Origin: Sclerodactyla briareus
Taxonomy: Eukaryota; Echinodermata; Holothuroidea; Dendrochirotida; Sclerodactylidae
Direction of reading: 5' to 3'
Length of the DNA stretch: 64,000 nucleotides
NCBI GenBank assembly: GCA_026419785.1
Contig: JAODTK010005759.1
Location: forward strand, 81,246-145,245
In this document: one piece after another, positions 1-11,924 of the stretch
Position numbering within the stretch: position 1 is the first letter of the stretch
Layout of the letters: each line of letters begins with the position of its first letter
The notes under the pieces: model-generated
Seen by the model: the letters and a program-made list of their open reading frames with translations, nothing else
Databases searched by the model: none
What the model was told of the DNA's origin: nothing
Position numbers and translations under genes: made by a program

Positions 1-186
1 ACAAGTAAGCAGGTACCTCACAAACAAGTTTTTCACGAGCTATCCCGCACATCCCAACCATGATATAAAGGTCATGCCATGAGGGCTGGGAACTCCCGGT
101 AGTAGTATACCTCATTACCTGGAGAAAACACTTGGCGAAAAACCAAGCAGTCGGATAGCCTAGGCTACTGCAGTTCAAACTCGCGC

Positions 187-1327
187 GTGATCGAGGAGGC
201 AAGAAACGGACACTGGGCTGAAGGTTTAGTAATCCAGATTAGGTTTGATTGTGGGTTCTTCAAGGTCAATGAGAATGGTGTCGTTGTCATACTTTCCACC
301 TCAGTTACCGGCAATCACAGATCTGTATACACAGGGGTACCACGGAGGCAGACATTTCCCACTGAGCTTTCGGATATTCGTGAGACGGGAGAGCAACGAG
401 TTTGGTACATTCGAGGCAAATTCGGCACAATTACTGCCTTTCTTGTTCATAAAAACATCAAAATGGGCCAGGTCTACATCGAACCGGTGTTAATACTTGA
501 TCGAACCAAATATTTTTTTCGAAAATCACAAATTTCAGGCCACATCGGGAGGCACATGGTTTTCGAGGGTTCGAGGGGACACGTTCCCCTCCCCCCCCCC
601 CCCCTTTCTTGGCTACGCACTGTCTTAGTCATGGGACACCATCTCAAATGTAGCAAACCGCGTTCAACGTCTGTCCTCTTCCGTCCGCCAACCGGATGTT
701 TTTTCCTACTAGATTCAATAAAAATCGCAATGTTTATTGAGAGTGTCAATGTCAACGTCATTAGTCGAGCGAGTCATTACGTAGGTGAGCAGTGGAAACT
801 CCTCTGGGATCATGGATCTCAGAAAATTGAGCCCCTAACGGATGAATGTACCCCTTGTGGCAGTGAAGATCATCAAGGATCGAACAGTGAAATGACCCTG
901 GAACGTTCTCAAGCGTCAAAAGTCCTCAAACGGGTATAATTTCTTCTGAAATATGACCTACCGTTCGTAATTTGTTTTGAACAACACCGCACCACCCGCC
1001 CCGGCACCCCGCACCCCGCAGCCGCTCTATTGAATCATAGTTCAATCAAACATATCGATTCGCGTACGTACCTGCGTGGCTCAAATGTTCAGATTTGCCC
1101 AGAATTTCCTTTCACATATAATTGGATATAATACTCGACACGATATTATCAATATATCTAAGAAGATAAGTTTTTTTTTTTTTTTTTTCATTATTTTGTC
1201 TTATCGTTCTTTCTGGCCGAATTCTGGGTATTCGTCCCACTTTTATGACAATTACTTGTGAGTAATCTAAACCCCCTGCTCTTCACGCCTCCAAAATAGG
1301 CCTGCACCTCCAGTTTGACTTGCAGTC
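187..1327. other. Unassigned DNA with no supported gene
   Basis: An open frame of 250 codons runs from 187 to 939 on the plus strand, but it matches no family I recognise. It has no domain-like pattern and crosses a run of C residues at about 590-604 that would be translated as polyproline. I read it as a chance frame. The rest holds a poly-T tract near 1171-1188 and a short CCCCGCA-rich patch near 1000-1020. Nothing else can be supported. Confidence 0.5.
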
Positions 1328-1470
1328 AGCGGCGTACCGAGAGACCGGTGGGGGAGGGTGGGGGGGTCCGGATCGAAGGGAGAGTCGCCCTCATTAAATC
1401 GCCTCACCCTCCCTATGGCAAATGAATGCAATTTATGGGCCCCTAGACACCGTGTAGCAGCGAGATGTGA
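1328..1470 (+). repeat. Dispersed G-rich repeat, copy 1
   Basis: The stretch begins with GGCGTACCGAGAGA, passes through a G-rich run, then reads GCCCTCATTAAATCGCC and AATTTATGGGCCCC. The same order of blocks appears in inverted orientation at about 5050-5220 (GCGCCCTCATAAATTGC, AATTTATGGGCCCC, then CATACTGAGAG when read on the minus strand). Two copies of similar architecture show a dispersed family. No coding capacity is visible. The class of element is unknown; a non-autonomous element is one possibility. Confidence 0.6.
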
Positions 1471-1959
1471 GAACCATAGTTGTATAACACGTCTACGACC
1501 TATTTACAAATTGTGTAAGCACAAAAAATATATCACAATATATCACTCTCTTTCCATAAACATAACTTACTTTGGTAAACACAGTTAAAAGACTTGACTA
1601 TTATTAGGTCTGTTTTGGCAAGATATAATATGTGCAATTCCAACCATGATAGGGTTGAGTTGCATATCCACACATCGGTTAATTCCCACGGGGCCCATGC
1701 CCAGGGTGTCCTCTCAATCGCAACATCTAAACGTGTAAACAGAATGTTATTGCATTGAGAACGCGACAAATCTTCCTGAGCAAAAAAAAAAAAAAATGCC
1801 GAAAAAAAGGCAAAACGTTCATGACACCACCAATCATGGAAATTAATTTTAGATAATTTTAGATAAGATAATTTTGGTGACCTAGTTGTCGGGGTTTCTT
1901 CTCTCCGCATGTATTGGTAATATGGTGTGCTCGCCTTGTTTAGTAACGAGCAACTGAGA
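1471..1959. other. Unassigned AT-rich DNA
   Basis: This stretch contains a poly-A run near 1781-1794 and a short duplicated TTTTAGATAA motif at about 1846-1870. A 125-codon minus-strand open frame covers it, but I do not recognise it and it crosses the poly-A tract. No gene or RNA can be supported. Confidence 0.45.
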
Positions 1960-3350
1960 GCTCAAAAGTGCTAAGCTCCTGGTCTGGACGGAGTTTATCC
2001 CTTTCTTTACTAAAATCCTTTGCGCGACGAGTTTTCTGTTCCATTAGCTATTATTTTCAAGAAGACTCTGCCAGAAGGTATTGTTCCGATGATTGGAGGA
2101 TAGCAAATGTTTCTCCTATTTTCAAGGAAGGTAAACGGTCTCTTCCTTGTAAGACAAGGCCAGTCAGTCTTATTTGTGTTGTCTGCAAGGTAAGGAATCA
2201 ATCATTCGGGATCCATAATGGTTGATTATTTCAATGAGCATAGTCTGATTAGATATTCTCAGCATGGATTTTTAGAAAAAAATCGTTCGTGTTTGACTAA
2301 TCTCTTGAATTTATGGAAATGTTTTACATGTTCTGTTGAAAACGGCAATGCTGTTGATATCATTTCCTGGCTTTCAAGACAGCTTTTTGACAAGGTTTCT
2401 CATAGGCGTCTCCTCGTCTCTTCCTCAAGTTGGAGACTTTGGCATTGAGGGGACTGTCCTTAGTGATTCTATGAGTGCTTCAAGTCTAATAGGAAACACG
2501 TTGTCATTAATGGGGCGGTCGTCTCTTGGCAAAAGTCCTAGTGGTTTCCCCGGGATCGTTTCTCGGGCCGTTACTCTTTTTGGCGTATATTTAGCGATCT
2601 TGAAGATTCGGTTCATTCAGGTACGAAGTTTTGCAGACGAACCAAGTTGTATCGCGCTGAGGTCGGTTCAAATGATTATGCTGAAATTGTTCAAAGGACC
2701 TGGATATAATTCCAAAAGGGTCGTCCGACTGGCAAATGTTTTTCAATGTCCGACAAGTGCAGAGTTATGCGTGTTGGTTTTCAACAATCGCAACGCTTCC
2801 TTCAAGGTAAATGGCCAAAATATTCAGGAGGTTGATTTCAGAAAAAGATCTCCGGGGTTTGTTTTGATTCATCTTTGAAACGTTCAACAGTGTGCCGAAG
2901 ATGCTAGAAGTGGTAATTGTATTCTTGGCTTGATTGGACGTCACTTTCAGGTTCCTTGATAATGATCTTGTTGTCAGGCTGTTTAGCACTGATGAACCGC
3001 ACCTGTAATATTCTGAAAGTGTGAATCCCTACTTTGCAAAGGACCAGCAGGTTATTGAAAACGTTCAACGTAGTGTCAACTATATGATTCACTGTCTGAA
3101 AATTTTATCCTACGGGAAGATTAAGGCGTCCCGGTTTAACTTCATCGGAGCGAGGCAATTCGCGGTGACTTGATCCAGGTTTCAAATTGTCCATGACCTC
3201 GATGGCCTGTCCTCCCCTACTTACTTCTTGACTTTTCCAATGTTACTGCACGTAGAGGCCACTGTCTCAATCTTCGTGGCAAGTGCGCTGCAGATTGGAC
3301 ATCGTTTCTGAAGTCGTTTATGGAAGATTTTGTCCTTTCTGACCCTTATT
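1960..3350 (+). mobile_element. CR1/Jockey-group non-LTR retrotransposon remnant (RT)
   Basis: Frame-broken reverse transcriptase of a non-LTR retrotransposon. Read in order across three frames, the plus strand gives an APG-LDG start near 1975, then DDWRIANVSPIFKEGKRS (about 2083-2136), RPVSLICVVCKV, RYSQHGFLEKNRSCLTNLL (about 2250-2310), a degenerate SGVPQGS block near 2535, a damaged FADDT box near 2630 (seen as FADEPS), and KVNGQNIQEVDF near 2805. These are the fingers, palm and thumb order of the family. No endonuclease or ORF1 is visible upstream, so the copy is 5'-truncated. At least five frame changes make it inactive. An AT microsatellite follows at 3371. Confidence 0.8.
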
Positions 3351-3370
3351 CCAACTAACTAACCTACACA

Positions 3371-3457
3371 ATAGTATATATATAATATAGCTAGATTATA
3401 TATACTATATTATATATATATATATAATATAATATAAATATATATATCTATATATAT

Positions 3458-3508
<51 letters not shown>

Positions 3509-3521
3509 ATATATATATATT
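3371..3521. repeat. (AT)n microsatellite
   Basis: About 150 bases of almost pure alternating AT with occasional TATAA interruptions. It lies just 3' of the CR1-like remnant, so it may have grown from an AT-rich element tail, although that link is inference. Confidence 0.9.
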
Positions 3522-4765
3522 GGTTCCTGGTCATATATGGTTGGGTAGCTGGTCCTTAGGTGATTCGTTCTTGGAACATTTATTCTAGCCTTCTAGTATG
3601 TCTTATTGTTTTTTCTTTTCTAAATTAGTATTTTTTCGGTTCATTCTGTAAAGGCGCTCTGATACTTGGTGATAGGGGCGCTAGATGAGGACGCGGGAAC
3701 TTTAATTCATCATATTATATACACTGAAACGACGTTCGTCCTCATAGTTTAAAAGCGGTGAGGCCATCCGGACCCTCGAGTGGATTTAGAGTGCAAAGAC
3801 CAGCTCTTCAGATATGTATTATGCCCCATGAACTGGGGTATAATATGTGGATGGGCCATGAATATCTACAACTTATCAATAGGGGCGCAAATTGCTTTAT
3901 TAGAAATATTCCAAAATTCATTTAGTCGTGAATGTGGCATCATTGCCTTTGAGACCCATGGTTAAAACTTTTGGGGGGGGGTTTGCCAACTTAGCGCTCG
4001 TTCATTTTAATGGTGTATGTTTCTTGCTGCAAAAAAAGAAAAAAATTTGCCGTTCCTCTTGAATCCACTTTTTCATGTTCTATCATGTTCACACTAGCCT
4101 GAATTTGCCATTCATGATGTCATGCCGCTTCCCTCGTCCTTGCCCATGGCCTCCTAGCCTAACTTTGCAGCGCGGATCTTCATTGAATAGACCCACAACC
4201 TGCCGTCCAAAGCCTACCGAGGCGGGGAAGCTGCGCTCTTAGACATTCACTATGATGCTACCAGATAACGCGACGGTTTGAATACATGATTTACAGGCCC
4301 TCAAACATTTGGGATTCGGTGTAAAACCCATCCACCTGCTCGCCGCAATTTCAAATACAAAAAGTGTATTTATTATTTTCCAGTTAGCTGGAACATGTAG
4401 GGCGTTGGCGTATGAGAGTTCACTTTTCTGTTACTCTTGCAAAAGCTCAGACAGACCACAGAAGCAGGGCAACGACCTTTGAGCTCCCCGTCTGCACTGA
4501 TTTCCACAACCACCAAGTAGCTGGAATATTTTCTTTATTGCTATCTCCAGCTAAAATCGAGATATCGATCACCGCAGGTACAGCGGCGGATTAGAGCCAC
4601 GTGCCTGTTATCACATGCGGCGTTACACAATTTAAAATATAATGTTCCAATGTTTTATAACCAGTGGTATACCCTCGATCAATTGTTACTAGTTCTGACT
4701 TACAGTAGTAGTATATAGACTGATCATACTGAATATTTAGCCCGTTATTTTAACCTTTTATTTTT
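3522..4765. other. Unassigned intergenic or intronic DNA
   Basis: Mixed-composition DNA of about 40 percent GC with short open frames only (60 codons or fewer). I see no known domain, tRNA fold or convincing splice pair. A G run at about 3972-3981 and an A-rich patch near 4030-4047 are the only low-complexity pieces. Confidence 0.4.
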
Positions 4766-4915
4766 CACGCACATCCATGCAATAAAGATGAAAAACCTTG
4801 CTTATACCTTTTTAAAACTTTTCTGCGAGGCCACCCACATCACGCACATCCATGCAATAAAGATGAAAAACCTTGCTTATACATGTTTAATAAACTGTTC
4901 TGCGAGGCCACCCAC
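4766..4915 (+). repeat. 75-bp tandem duplication
   Basis: Two head-to-tail copies start at 4766 and 4841, each beginning CACGCACATCCATGCAATAA and ending in GCGAGGCCACCCACA. The copies differ at a few positions in the T-rich middle (CCTTTTTAAAAC against ATGTTTAATAAAC). A recent local duplication is the simplest reading. Nothing is encoded. Confidence 0.9.
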
Positions 4916-5049
4916 AGACGAGGGGACGCAGTGGTGCACCCACGGTTTGGGGGGGGGAGGGTCAGGACCCCCCATAACCCGAGTGATCAATACATTTTCG
5001 ACACAAAACTGATTTCCCTTGCAGTTCAGTAGAGGTTTTCCAGTTATCT

Positions 5050-5440
5050 AGCAAATATTGCATCAGCATGTGCCTGGGGGCCCATAAATTGTACTTTTGG
5101 CCAATAGCGAGGGTGAAGCAATTTATGAGGGCGCACTTAACTTGGGTTCCGACCTCAACCCCCACCCCCCCCCACCCCCTCCAGACAAATCTCTCAGTAT
5201 GCCCCTGAGCTGGGGACGTCTCTGGCCAATTTAGGTCCGAAAACTGTTCACACCACCGTGGGGCATAGTGGAAAAGGCTCGCGCTCCCAATTTGTACTGG
5301 GATCCTCAAATTCCACCCCACCAAATTCTCTCGGTACGCGCCTGAGCTGGGGACGTCTCTAGCCATTTTAGTCGAAAGTCTATCACATCGGTGCATCGTT
5401 CCAATTTGTATTGGGATCCCGATCGGCCCTCCCCGTTCGC
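5050..5440 (-). repeat. Dispersed G-rich repeat, inverted copy, with internal ~139-bp duplication
   Basis: On the minus strand this carries the same blocks as the repeat at 1328-1470. The segment starting GAGCTGGGGACGTCTCT on the plus strand occurs near 5205 and again near 5344, so part of the unit is duplicated with a spacing of about 139 bases. Each copy is preceded by CTCTC(A/G)GTA(T/C)GC and followed by CCAATTTGTA(C/T)TGGGATCC. The C-rich run at 5159-5185 is the complement of the family's G-rich run. Non-coding. Confidence 0.6.
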
Positions 5441-6014
5441 TGTCCTGTGGCACTGCAGTCAAAAGGTTTGTCGTGTAGTTTATTTAGAAGAAACTGAGGC
5501 CCTTATACTCCTGCACAACTGCCCTGAATAATACAGAACAACAACCAATAAAGGTGAACCCGAAACCAAAAACCAAAAGGATCATAGGTCATCGTATCTG
5601 CTCGAGAAGGAAAAGAATTAGTTCTTTTTTTTTTGAGAAGAGGTTCGTGAATTCCAGTATATCCTGCTTCCAACAAACCTTGACCAGTAACAAACCTTGG
5701 GTCCAGGAACAAAGCTTGGAACCAATAATATTTGTGCAATTATCAATTATGTCAGAAAGGCCAGCCTCATCGCTCAATACGTTGATGATTTGGAGCCTTG
5801 TGCAGGTTCCGATAGGTTACCCCGCCTATCCAGATATCGGATGTCGGCAACCTGAAATATGGCTGATGGTTAATTACCTTAGCTTACGTCTCAAAATGAA
5901 GCTTATGCAAATCTGTTTCAACGACAGCCCCCTCTCCACCACACACCCTTATGATGATGGCAACTTGAGGTTGTAACGAAACCCAACTTCTCAGATTGAT
6001 AGGTTCAGTCCGTG

Positions 6015-6366
6015 ACGGGGCAACTACCCCGGACAACTTACCACCCCCCCGGACGTCTACCCTCTGGATAGAGACCTCCCCGGATAATCCCAACCGACAA
6101 ATAGCCTCCCCCAATCCACCCGACAGGAAAAAAAAAAACCACCCGGACAATCACCCCCGAAGACAATACCCCCAGGACAACAACTCTCAGACAATTCCCC
6201 CCCCCGACCATCACCCCCAAGACAATACCCCCAGGACAACACCTCCCATACAAGTACCCCCCGGAACAAAATCACCCCCGAAGACGAATACCCCCGCGGA
6301 CAACTACCCCCGTACATTTAACCCCCCGGGATATACCCCCGAGGACGAATACCCCCGGTATAAATA
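6015..6366. repeat. C-rich minisatellite, ~14-15-bp degenerate unit
   Basis: The plus strand is a series of degenerate units like TACCCCCGGACAAC and ATCACCCCCGAAGACA, roughly 14-15 bases long and about two dozen copies. Strand asymmetry is strong, with almost no G-rich unit on the plus strand. Every frame stays open for a while because of the composition, which explains several long shadow frames here. The regularly spaced C5 tracts could form i-motif on this strand and G-quadruplex on the other (inference). Confidence 0.85.
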
Positions 6367-6439
6367 CACACTATCACAATGGGGGATGGTGTCTAGATCC
6401 TTGGTAGCGGTGTCCCGCCATGGGCACCTACTCATTAAC

Positions 6440-8070
6440 TGACCAATCGATCGATCCGTGGGTATAGGCAATAAAGTAAAATGTTGACACTCTCTAAAGT
6501 GTAGCGCCACGAACGGTTGGCGCGAAGACAAGAACATTTTAACTGACGACTTAGTTCTTTAGTTTGTCGGGAATGACATATACCCATGCGGTATTCACTG
6601 GTAATTTATGCATAAGGTCTAAATGTCTAATTTATTCAACTTCTCTGTGGTCGGAAAGCGAGCAGAATCTACCACGCTATTCTCAGGCACGTCAATGGTT
6701 TAGAGTCCAAACCAGTTACCGGGGAAAAGATTATGGACCACTGCCCAATCGCAACAACTTTCAACAACAGTGGCGCCCTGGCCTATACATTTTTCCGTGG
6801 GTGAAATCCTGCCGGAAGCTGAGCGTCGGTCTTTCATCCCACACAAGTATCACGCTGGATCATCAGCATATGAGCACGTCTCTGTTTTTATTTGTAGTTC
6901 GATCCGTCCCTTTGTTATTGCTTTCCTGTAACTTGCCCATATTGTAATTTAGCTTCCGATATCACGTTTCCGTTTCCGATTTCGCAGTTTTTGTCTCGCC
7001 AGTGCGTTCTACAGGTGAGTGCACAATAGGTTATGATTGTTACCACTCTTGGTATTTCATTGGACGATTGAATTACACTCATAATTATGTCATCTGTAGG
7101 GGAGCCTGGCTAGAGTCGAAGCTATTCGCGATAAATGGGGCCAATATACCTGACTATATCGGGCGAGCTATCGAATACCTGCCTAAAGATACGGGGATCT
7201 GAAGGAAGACTGACCGAGAATTTAACCGAACTAACGACAAGGAATGTTATAATATGTGAACACTCTATATCGCAATCAACACTTATAACTTAATAATAAA
7301 ACCGCACCGCACACATCGGAAAACAAACAACCCCTCACCCGCACAACATAGCGAGGTCCAGCCACATCTTGAGTCTGTGTAGGTATGGCGGTCTGACCGA
7401 TACCTGTTAACCGAGGATAATTCAAAGACCGATACCGTCTCGACCTACATCCTTGCCAACTCCATCTGAACAGCTTTTTACTCACGTCCAACTGATTGAA
7501 TAATAACATTGACCGACATCTCGAAATTGAAGAAATGCGCTATACCCCAACATAACCTTTGCAATGCGCCGATCAATTAGGCGCGTCATCCACCTCCGTG
7601 CAACACAGAGCCTACGACAGTGTGTTACATTCATCGTTTAATTACTTGACGTAGTAAACGCCTCAAAATTTTGGGCCATCAAAGTCCGATCCTAAAGAAC
7701 ATAGTTCCTTATATTCCACTAATGACGTACGTCCGTGTTTCTTGCCCTGAAATTCATCAGCGCGGTTCACCAAGGGCTTATGAATCGGGGTTATAACCCC
7801 CCCCTCCACCAGTATAATGTGGGGCGGAGTACCCCCCCCCCTTCTACTCCTCGGGTACCCCCCCCCTTCTACTCCTCGTGTGTGAAACCCCCTTTTTTAT
7901 TGTTCACGTGCAAAATTTTTTCGCAAATAATACTTTTTCCGTCATTCACACACATATTTACACGAACCGCCGTGCTTGGCTGCGGTATTTAAGTAAAAGC
8001 AATCAATCTTGTGTCTTGTTATGATCCGGGATTAGGGTAGGAATTAAATCACAGTACAACACAATGCGAG
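6440..8070. other. Unassigned DNA with C-rich tracts
   Basis: Only short open frames without recognisable domains. Near 7795-7895 there is a C/T-rich patch with two copies of TCTACTCCTCG preceded by C runs. No tRNA, splice pair or transposon terminus can be supported. Confidence 0.4.
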
Positions 8071-8080
8071 CGATCCTATA

Positions 8081-8120
8081 AATACAATACAATACAATAC
8101 AATACAATACAATACAATAC
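8081..8120. repeat. (AATAC)8 microsatellite
   Basis: Eight perfect pentanucleotide units AATAC. It is followed by CATGAAGTCAGG, whose core CATGAAGTCAG is repeated directly (about 8121 and 8132). Confidence 0.95.
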
Positions 8121-8789
8121 CATGAAGTCAGGCATGAAGTCAGACCACAATCGATAAGTTGGGGGGTGGCGAAAACACATTTGTGACACGGGAGACATTC
8201 TTCAGAATGCATAAACCTGATTACATTTCGGGAGGATGTGGATCAGTAGTTCTGGGTAATAACAGGAATGTAATCAATAAATAATCAATGGACCCAGTGA
8301 GAACGTACCTCCGGGAAGGGTTTCCCTGATTGGTGCAAGTGTTGTATTGACTCAGTTGGGTCTCTGGTCTATGACTATGGATTGGGTACACGTTATCCAC
8401 TAAGGAGTCTTTTCAGTTCGAGGTGGCATTAACCCACAAGACATGCCTCGGAATGCCTGCCTGAGGTTTGATTAACACGTGAGAGAAATTACTCTTTTTT
8501 TAAGCTATTATCAATCCGAAAAGTACACTGTTGTGAATTTTTAAGTACTCTGGTTATAAGGTAATTTGTAGTGGATGACTTCTGATGGATTAGGAGCCAG
8601 TTTTGGCATCGTGATAGCATAGATTCGGCATACGACAACGGAGGTTTGGGGCATACGAAAATCAAATCGACTATTTGATACCGTAGCAAACAACCGGGGG
8701 GGCAAATGGAGTTATGACGTTTACGCGCATCCAATTTGCGGTTCAAGTCGTCCAGCACCTTCCTTCAAAAGTTAGACGTACAACAGTGA

Positions 8790-8915
8790 CAAGTATGCAC
8801 GGTGCAAGTTTCGACAGTCCGTAGCGTTTCATTGCTTGTAAGTGATGACACTTGCTTACTATGAATAATGCATCACAACCGTTGAAGCATGCAAACCATA
8901 TTACCAACGTTGTTA
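8790..8915 (+). repeat. Dispersed repeat family A, copy 1
   Basis: This segment shares a block order with 10825-10915: a (T/C)GGTGC(A/G)AG(T/C)T(T/C)CGACAGTCC core, then GCGTTTCATTGCT or GCGTTCATGCT, then GTAGTGAT-like sequence and CTATGAAT(A/C)ATGCATC. About 100 bases align with small indels. The two copies are 2 kb apart in the same orientation. Element class unknown. Confidence 0.55.
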
Positions 8916-9229
8916 TTTATACAAAAGAGAGGAATTTTGGCATTTGTGAATTGAAAGAGGATGGCTCAACCGGATTAGAACATCAACCGCAGAAGCCATG
9001 AACCAAAACCTTGTCAAAACCAAGGCGTCGCCCTAGGGCTTTATAACCAGCGCGGTAAACACCACTGAAGGCTGGTTTCCGCTATTGAAGAATTATCTGA
9101 TTGGACGATTTGCAACCGATTTTTTTTTTATTTCCGGCCTACTCTGTTTGAAGCTATCGGAAATGCACACTTAACTTGTGGAAACAACTGCAGACGATGA
9201 CAAGATAGTTTTGATGCACCACGTTGGAG

Positions 9230-9480
9230 TTCCTTGAAGAAGCCAAAACCAAAAGACCCATGCAGTCGCGAACTGGATACTTGCGACCTCTTGTGAGTGA
9301 GGCTTCATGGGAACTGACTCCGCAGCTGGTACTATCATCAGGGTGTTCTCAATGATAGATGCTGACGACACGCAGCTGTACGAAGTGATTGGATCACCAT
9401 GCGCCTATGACAAGCTTGAACATGTATTCCCCCATGATAGATTCTTGGCAATTACCATTCAACATATTAAACGACCGTTG
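9230..9480 (+). mobile_element. Small RT palm fragment, CR1-like
   Basis: The plus-strand frame from 9307 contains DADDTQLYEVI at about 9361-9393, which is the catalytic YADDTQLY box of CR1/L2-type reverse transcriptase with Tyr changed to Asp, followed by DKLEHVF, a match to the helix after the palm. A GVP triplet at about 9218-9226, upstream in another frame, may be the decayed GVPQGS block. Only this short palm piece can be seen, so it is a deeply truncated or decayed insertion. The motif is short, so confidence is moderate. Confidence 0.45.
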
Positions 9481-10440
9481 TTGAGTATGTGTGTCCGGGA
9501 TGGGATGTGAAAATAATATTTCCGGAAACGAACGTTTTGCTGTCTTTCAGCCAGAGAACAACATTATTGGTTTCATGCGCGAAGACCATACCATAAAAAT
9601 ACAGCAGCCCGTGCATATTGTCGTATGATTGGCTTGTTCAGTTTAGGAATATTCCATAGAATCATATTCGCGGTGATGTTATACGCATCCGTACATGTGC
9701 TTATTCTGCCGATTCGATGTTGGTTTGCTTATTTTTTTTGGTTGTTTCCGTCTCTTGGAACCAAATTACTTTTGCAAACTAAATAGGACATATTCTGAAC
9801 TTACACCCATCCCAGCTCACGTGAAGACGGGGTTTCTCACATGCGTGCCGGACACTATGGAATCTAGCCTAACATTTTCGCTGTAAGTTCCGCCAGTCAC
9901 CGGTGTTGCCTCCGCTCTGATATTGGGAGTGCTAGCTAGCATCTCCTCTCGCGGTCCGATCTTGGCGTAATTATCGGTGGTACGATGGACTTCAAATACC
10001 ACGTTCGCCGTACTCGCCGTCATGCGTCGGTTTGAAATTTACAAAATAAGTCGCTGACGCAGAGATCCGGATCGGAATTCACAGAACATCGCGGTTTCGA
10101 GAGATGTCCCGAACGCGGTCGCGCGAAACTATCGCTAATTACAGGCCCCTGAGCGACGTAGCTCATGCTTAAACCTTTCTTTTTCAGCTATTTTTCACGT
10201 AGGAATCTCTCATCCGCCATGTAACTCTGTCTTTCAGTTAGGAGCAATCGTCCAGGGTGGAAGGATTTAGTCTGGAGATAGCGGAGACAAAAGTCAAGAA
10301 TATGTGAGGCAAATCTAGCAGTCATATTTTACCTCACGGAACGGAAGTCTGACAATGCAATATACCAGACAGTTGAGAAAGACACGGTTTCGACCAAACT
10401 AAAGGGGGCAGTTCGCGTCTAATGGTCAATTCGTCCACTC

Positions 10441-10463
10441 GACCCTTTTTTTTTTTTTTTTTT
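10441..10463. repeat. Poly-T tract
   Basis: About 19 consecutive T residues (10445-10463). On the minus strand it would be a poly-A tail, but I see no retroposed body beside it. Confidence 0.8.
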
Positions 10464-10799
10464 GGCGTGACCGCAGCGCCCTGTCGTTTCCATACCGCTC
10501 CAGCCCAAGACGTAACAATGGTATTCTACTATTAGATCAATTGTGAATATTGTCAGCGCCACGTTTGGAAACTAACATTCGATACATTGCATACGACAAC
10601 TGAATATAGATATTTACAAAAATAGTTAAATCATATAGCGTTCCTATTAGCTCGTTCTTTTTTTATTCAATGCATGAACAAATACATGCAAGTCTTATTT
10701 AAGCTGCTGTCGACAATGTTGTGGGGCTTAGGATGATCCTATGGGCCGTGATTCACGCATCCTTAACGCTTCACACTGTCCTGTCATTCGTTTCCCGAG

Positions 10800-10920
10800 C
10801 ACCTGTTATAAATGAAAGTGGTTATCGGTATTCATGGTGCGAGCTCCGACAGTCCATAGGCGTTCATGCTCGTAGTGATACACCCTATTTGCTACTATGA
10901 ATCATGCATCGCCCTGTGCC
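10800..10920 (+). repeat. Dispersed repeat family A, copy 2
   Basis: Second copy of the family at 8790-8915, with TGGTGCGAGCTCCGACAGTC and CTATGAATCATGCATC. It lacks any open frame. A related GTTATCGGTAT-plus-GCGCGAGC fragment occurs near 14834, perhaps a third, shorter copy. Confidence 0.55.
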
Positions 10921-11924
10921 AATAATTTCATTTAATTTCATCTATGATTTCCACATGAATCATTAAGTGTACAGACAGAACAGAAGAGTATAATATTAGT
11001 TTATATATTATTCGAATTGAACGGGACCCGTGGGGGCCTATCAATGCTTTATCCCTGAACAATGTGTAACGATCATTGTGACTCGCAACATTATAAAATG
11101 AAAATAATCTTGGAGACACCTGAGCATATAACAGCACCGTACGTGAAGTGAGGTTAAATCTACTTCCGTGTACTAGTAAATCCTCACGCCCTTTAAATAT
11201 TATCTTAGTTGTATGGTAAATCATGGTCACTCCAAGATATATGAAAATTACTGGGTACTAGTTATTGCATGGAAGATCCTCATTACCCCATGTTCGATAA
11301 AAACCCACTTACGCATTTGTGAATTCCTGAGTCTTATGATGGCGGGAGAGAATGCGGTCAGCGCTGTGGTCACATCGGTCGGCTTGACAATTTCCCGCCA
11401 ATTCTGTTGAGATTCGGTGACATTTTTCTTCCACATTCCTCCAATTCTGAGCAAACTCCGCCACCTGGCCGCCCATGTCCATAGCTTCCGTGCATAGAAT
11501 AAAGCGAAATAAATGTGGGAAGCCGTTATCGGATAACTTGCCCAAAAACTGTATGGGAGGCGCAATCTAAAGGCATTTCATTCACTAATAATATTATTTT
11601 TTATTTATTAGTTTAACATGGTTTCCCCTGACGAAGGACTCTCATTATATATTTTTTATCCATATGATTATCTCATTTGATTCCCTCTTTGGTTTTGTAT
11701 GGTTTATTAATTATTTATAATGTATTCTACATGTCTCTTATCGCATTCAAATCTCACTTTATCAAATGTTTACACTTTTCATTCTTATATGGTATATTTT
11801 TCAAATATGGTGTTATTGTTATTATTTAAGGCCTCGTTGAGATTAGGCTCGTTTGCTAACTCAGTCTTTAACTCACCCGTCATTCATAATGTAAATGTAA
11901 ATGAATAAAAATAAATATAAAAAA

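Noticed and set aside
140-190. B-box-like GCAGTTCAAACTCGCG near the left edge
   Set aside because: No A box within range and no fold; a single short match is not enough.
187-939. 250-codon plus-strand open frame, the longest in the window
   Set aside because: It crosses a poly-C run, has no recognisable domain or codon regularity and no neighbours. Read as a chance frame.
5996-6442. 148-codon Pro/Asn/Asp-rich frame resembling a low-complexity structural protein
   Set aside because: It is the direct translation of the C-rich minisatellite; several frames are open there for the same compositional reason.
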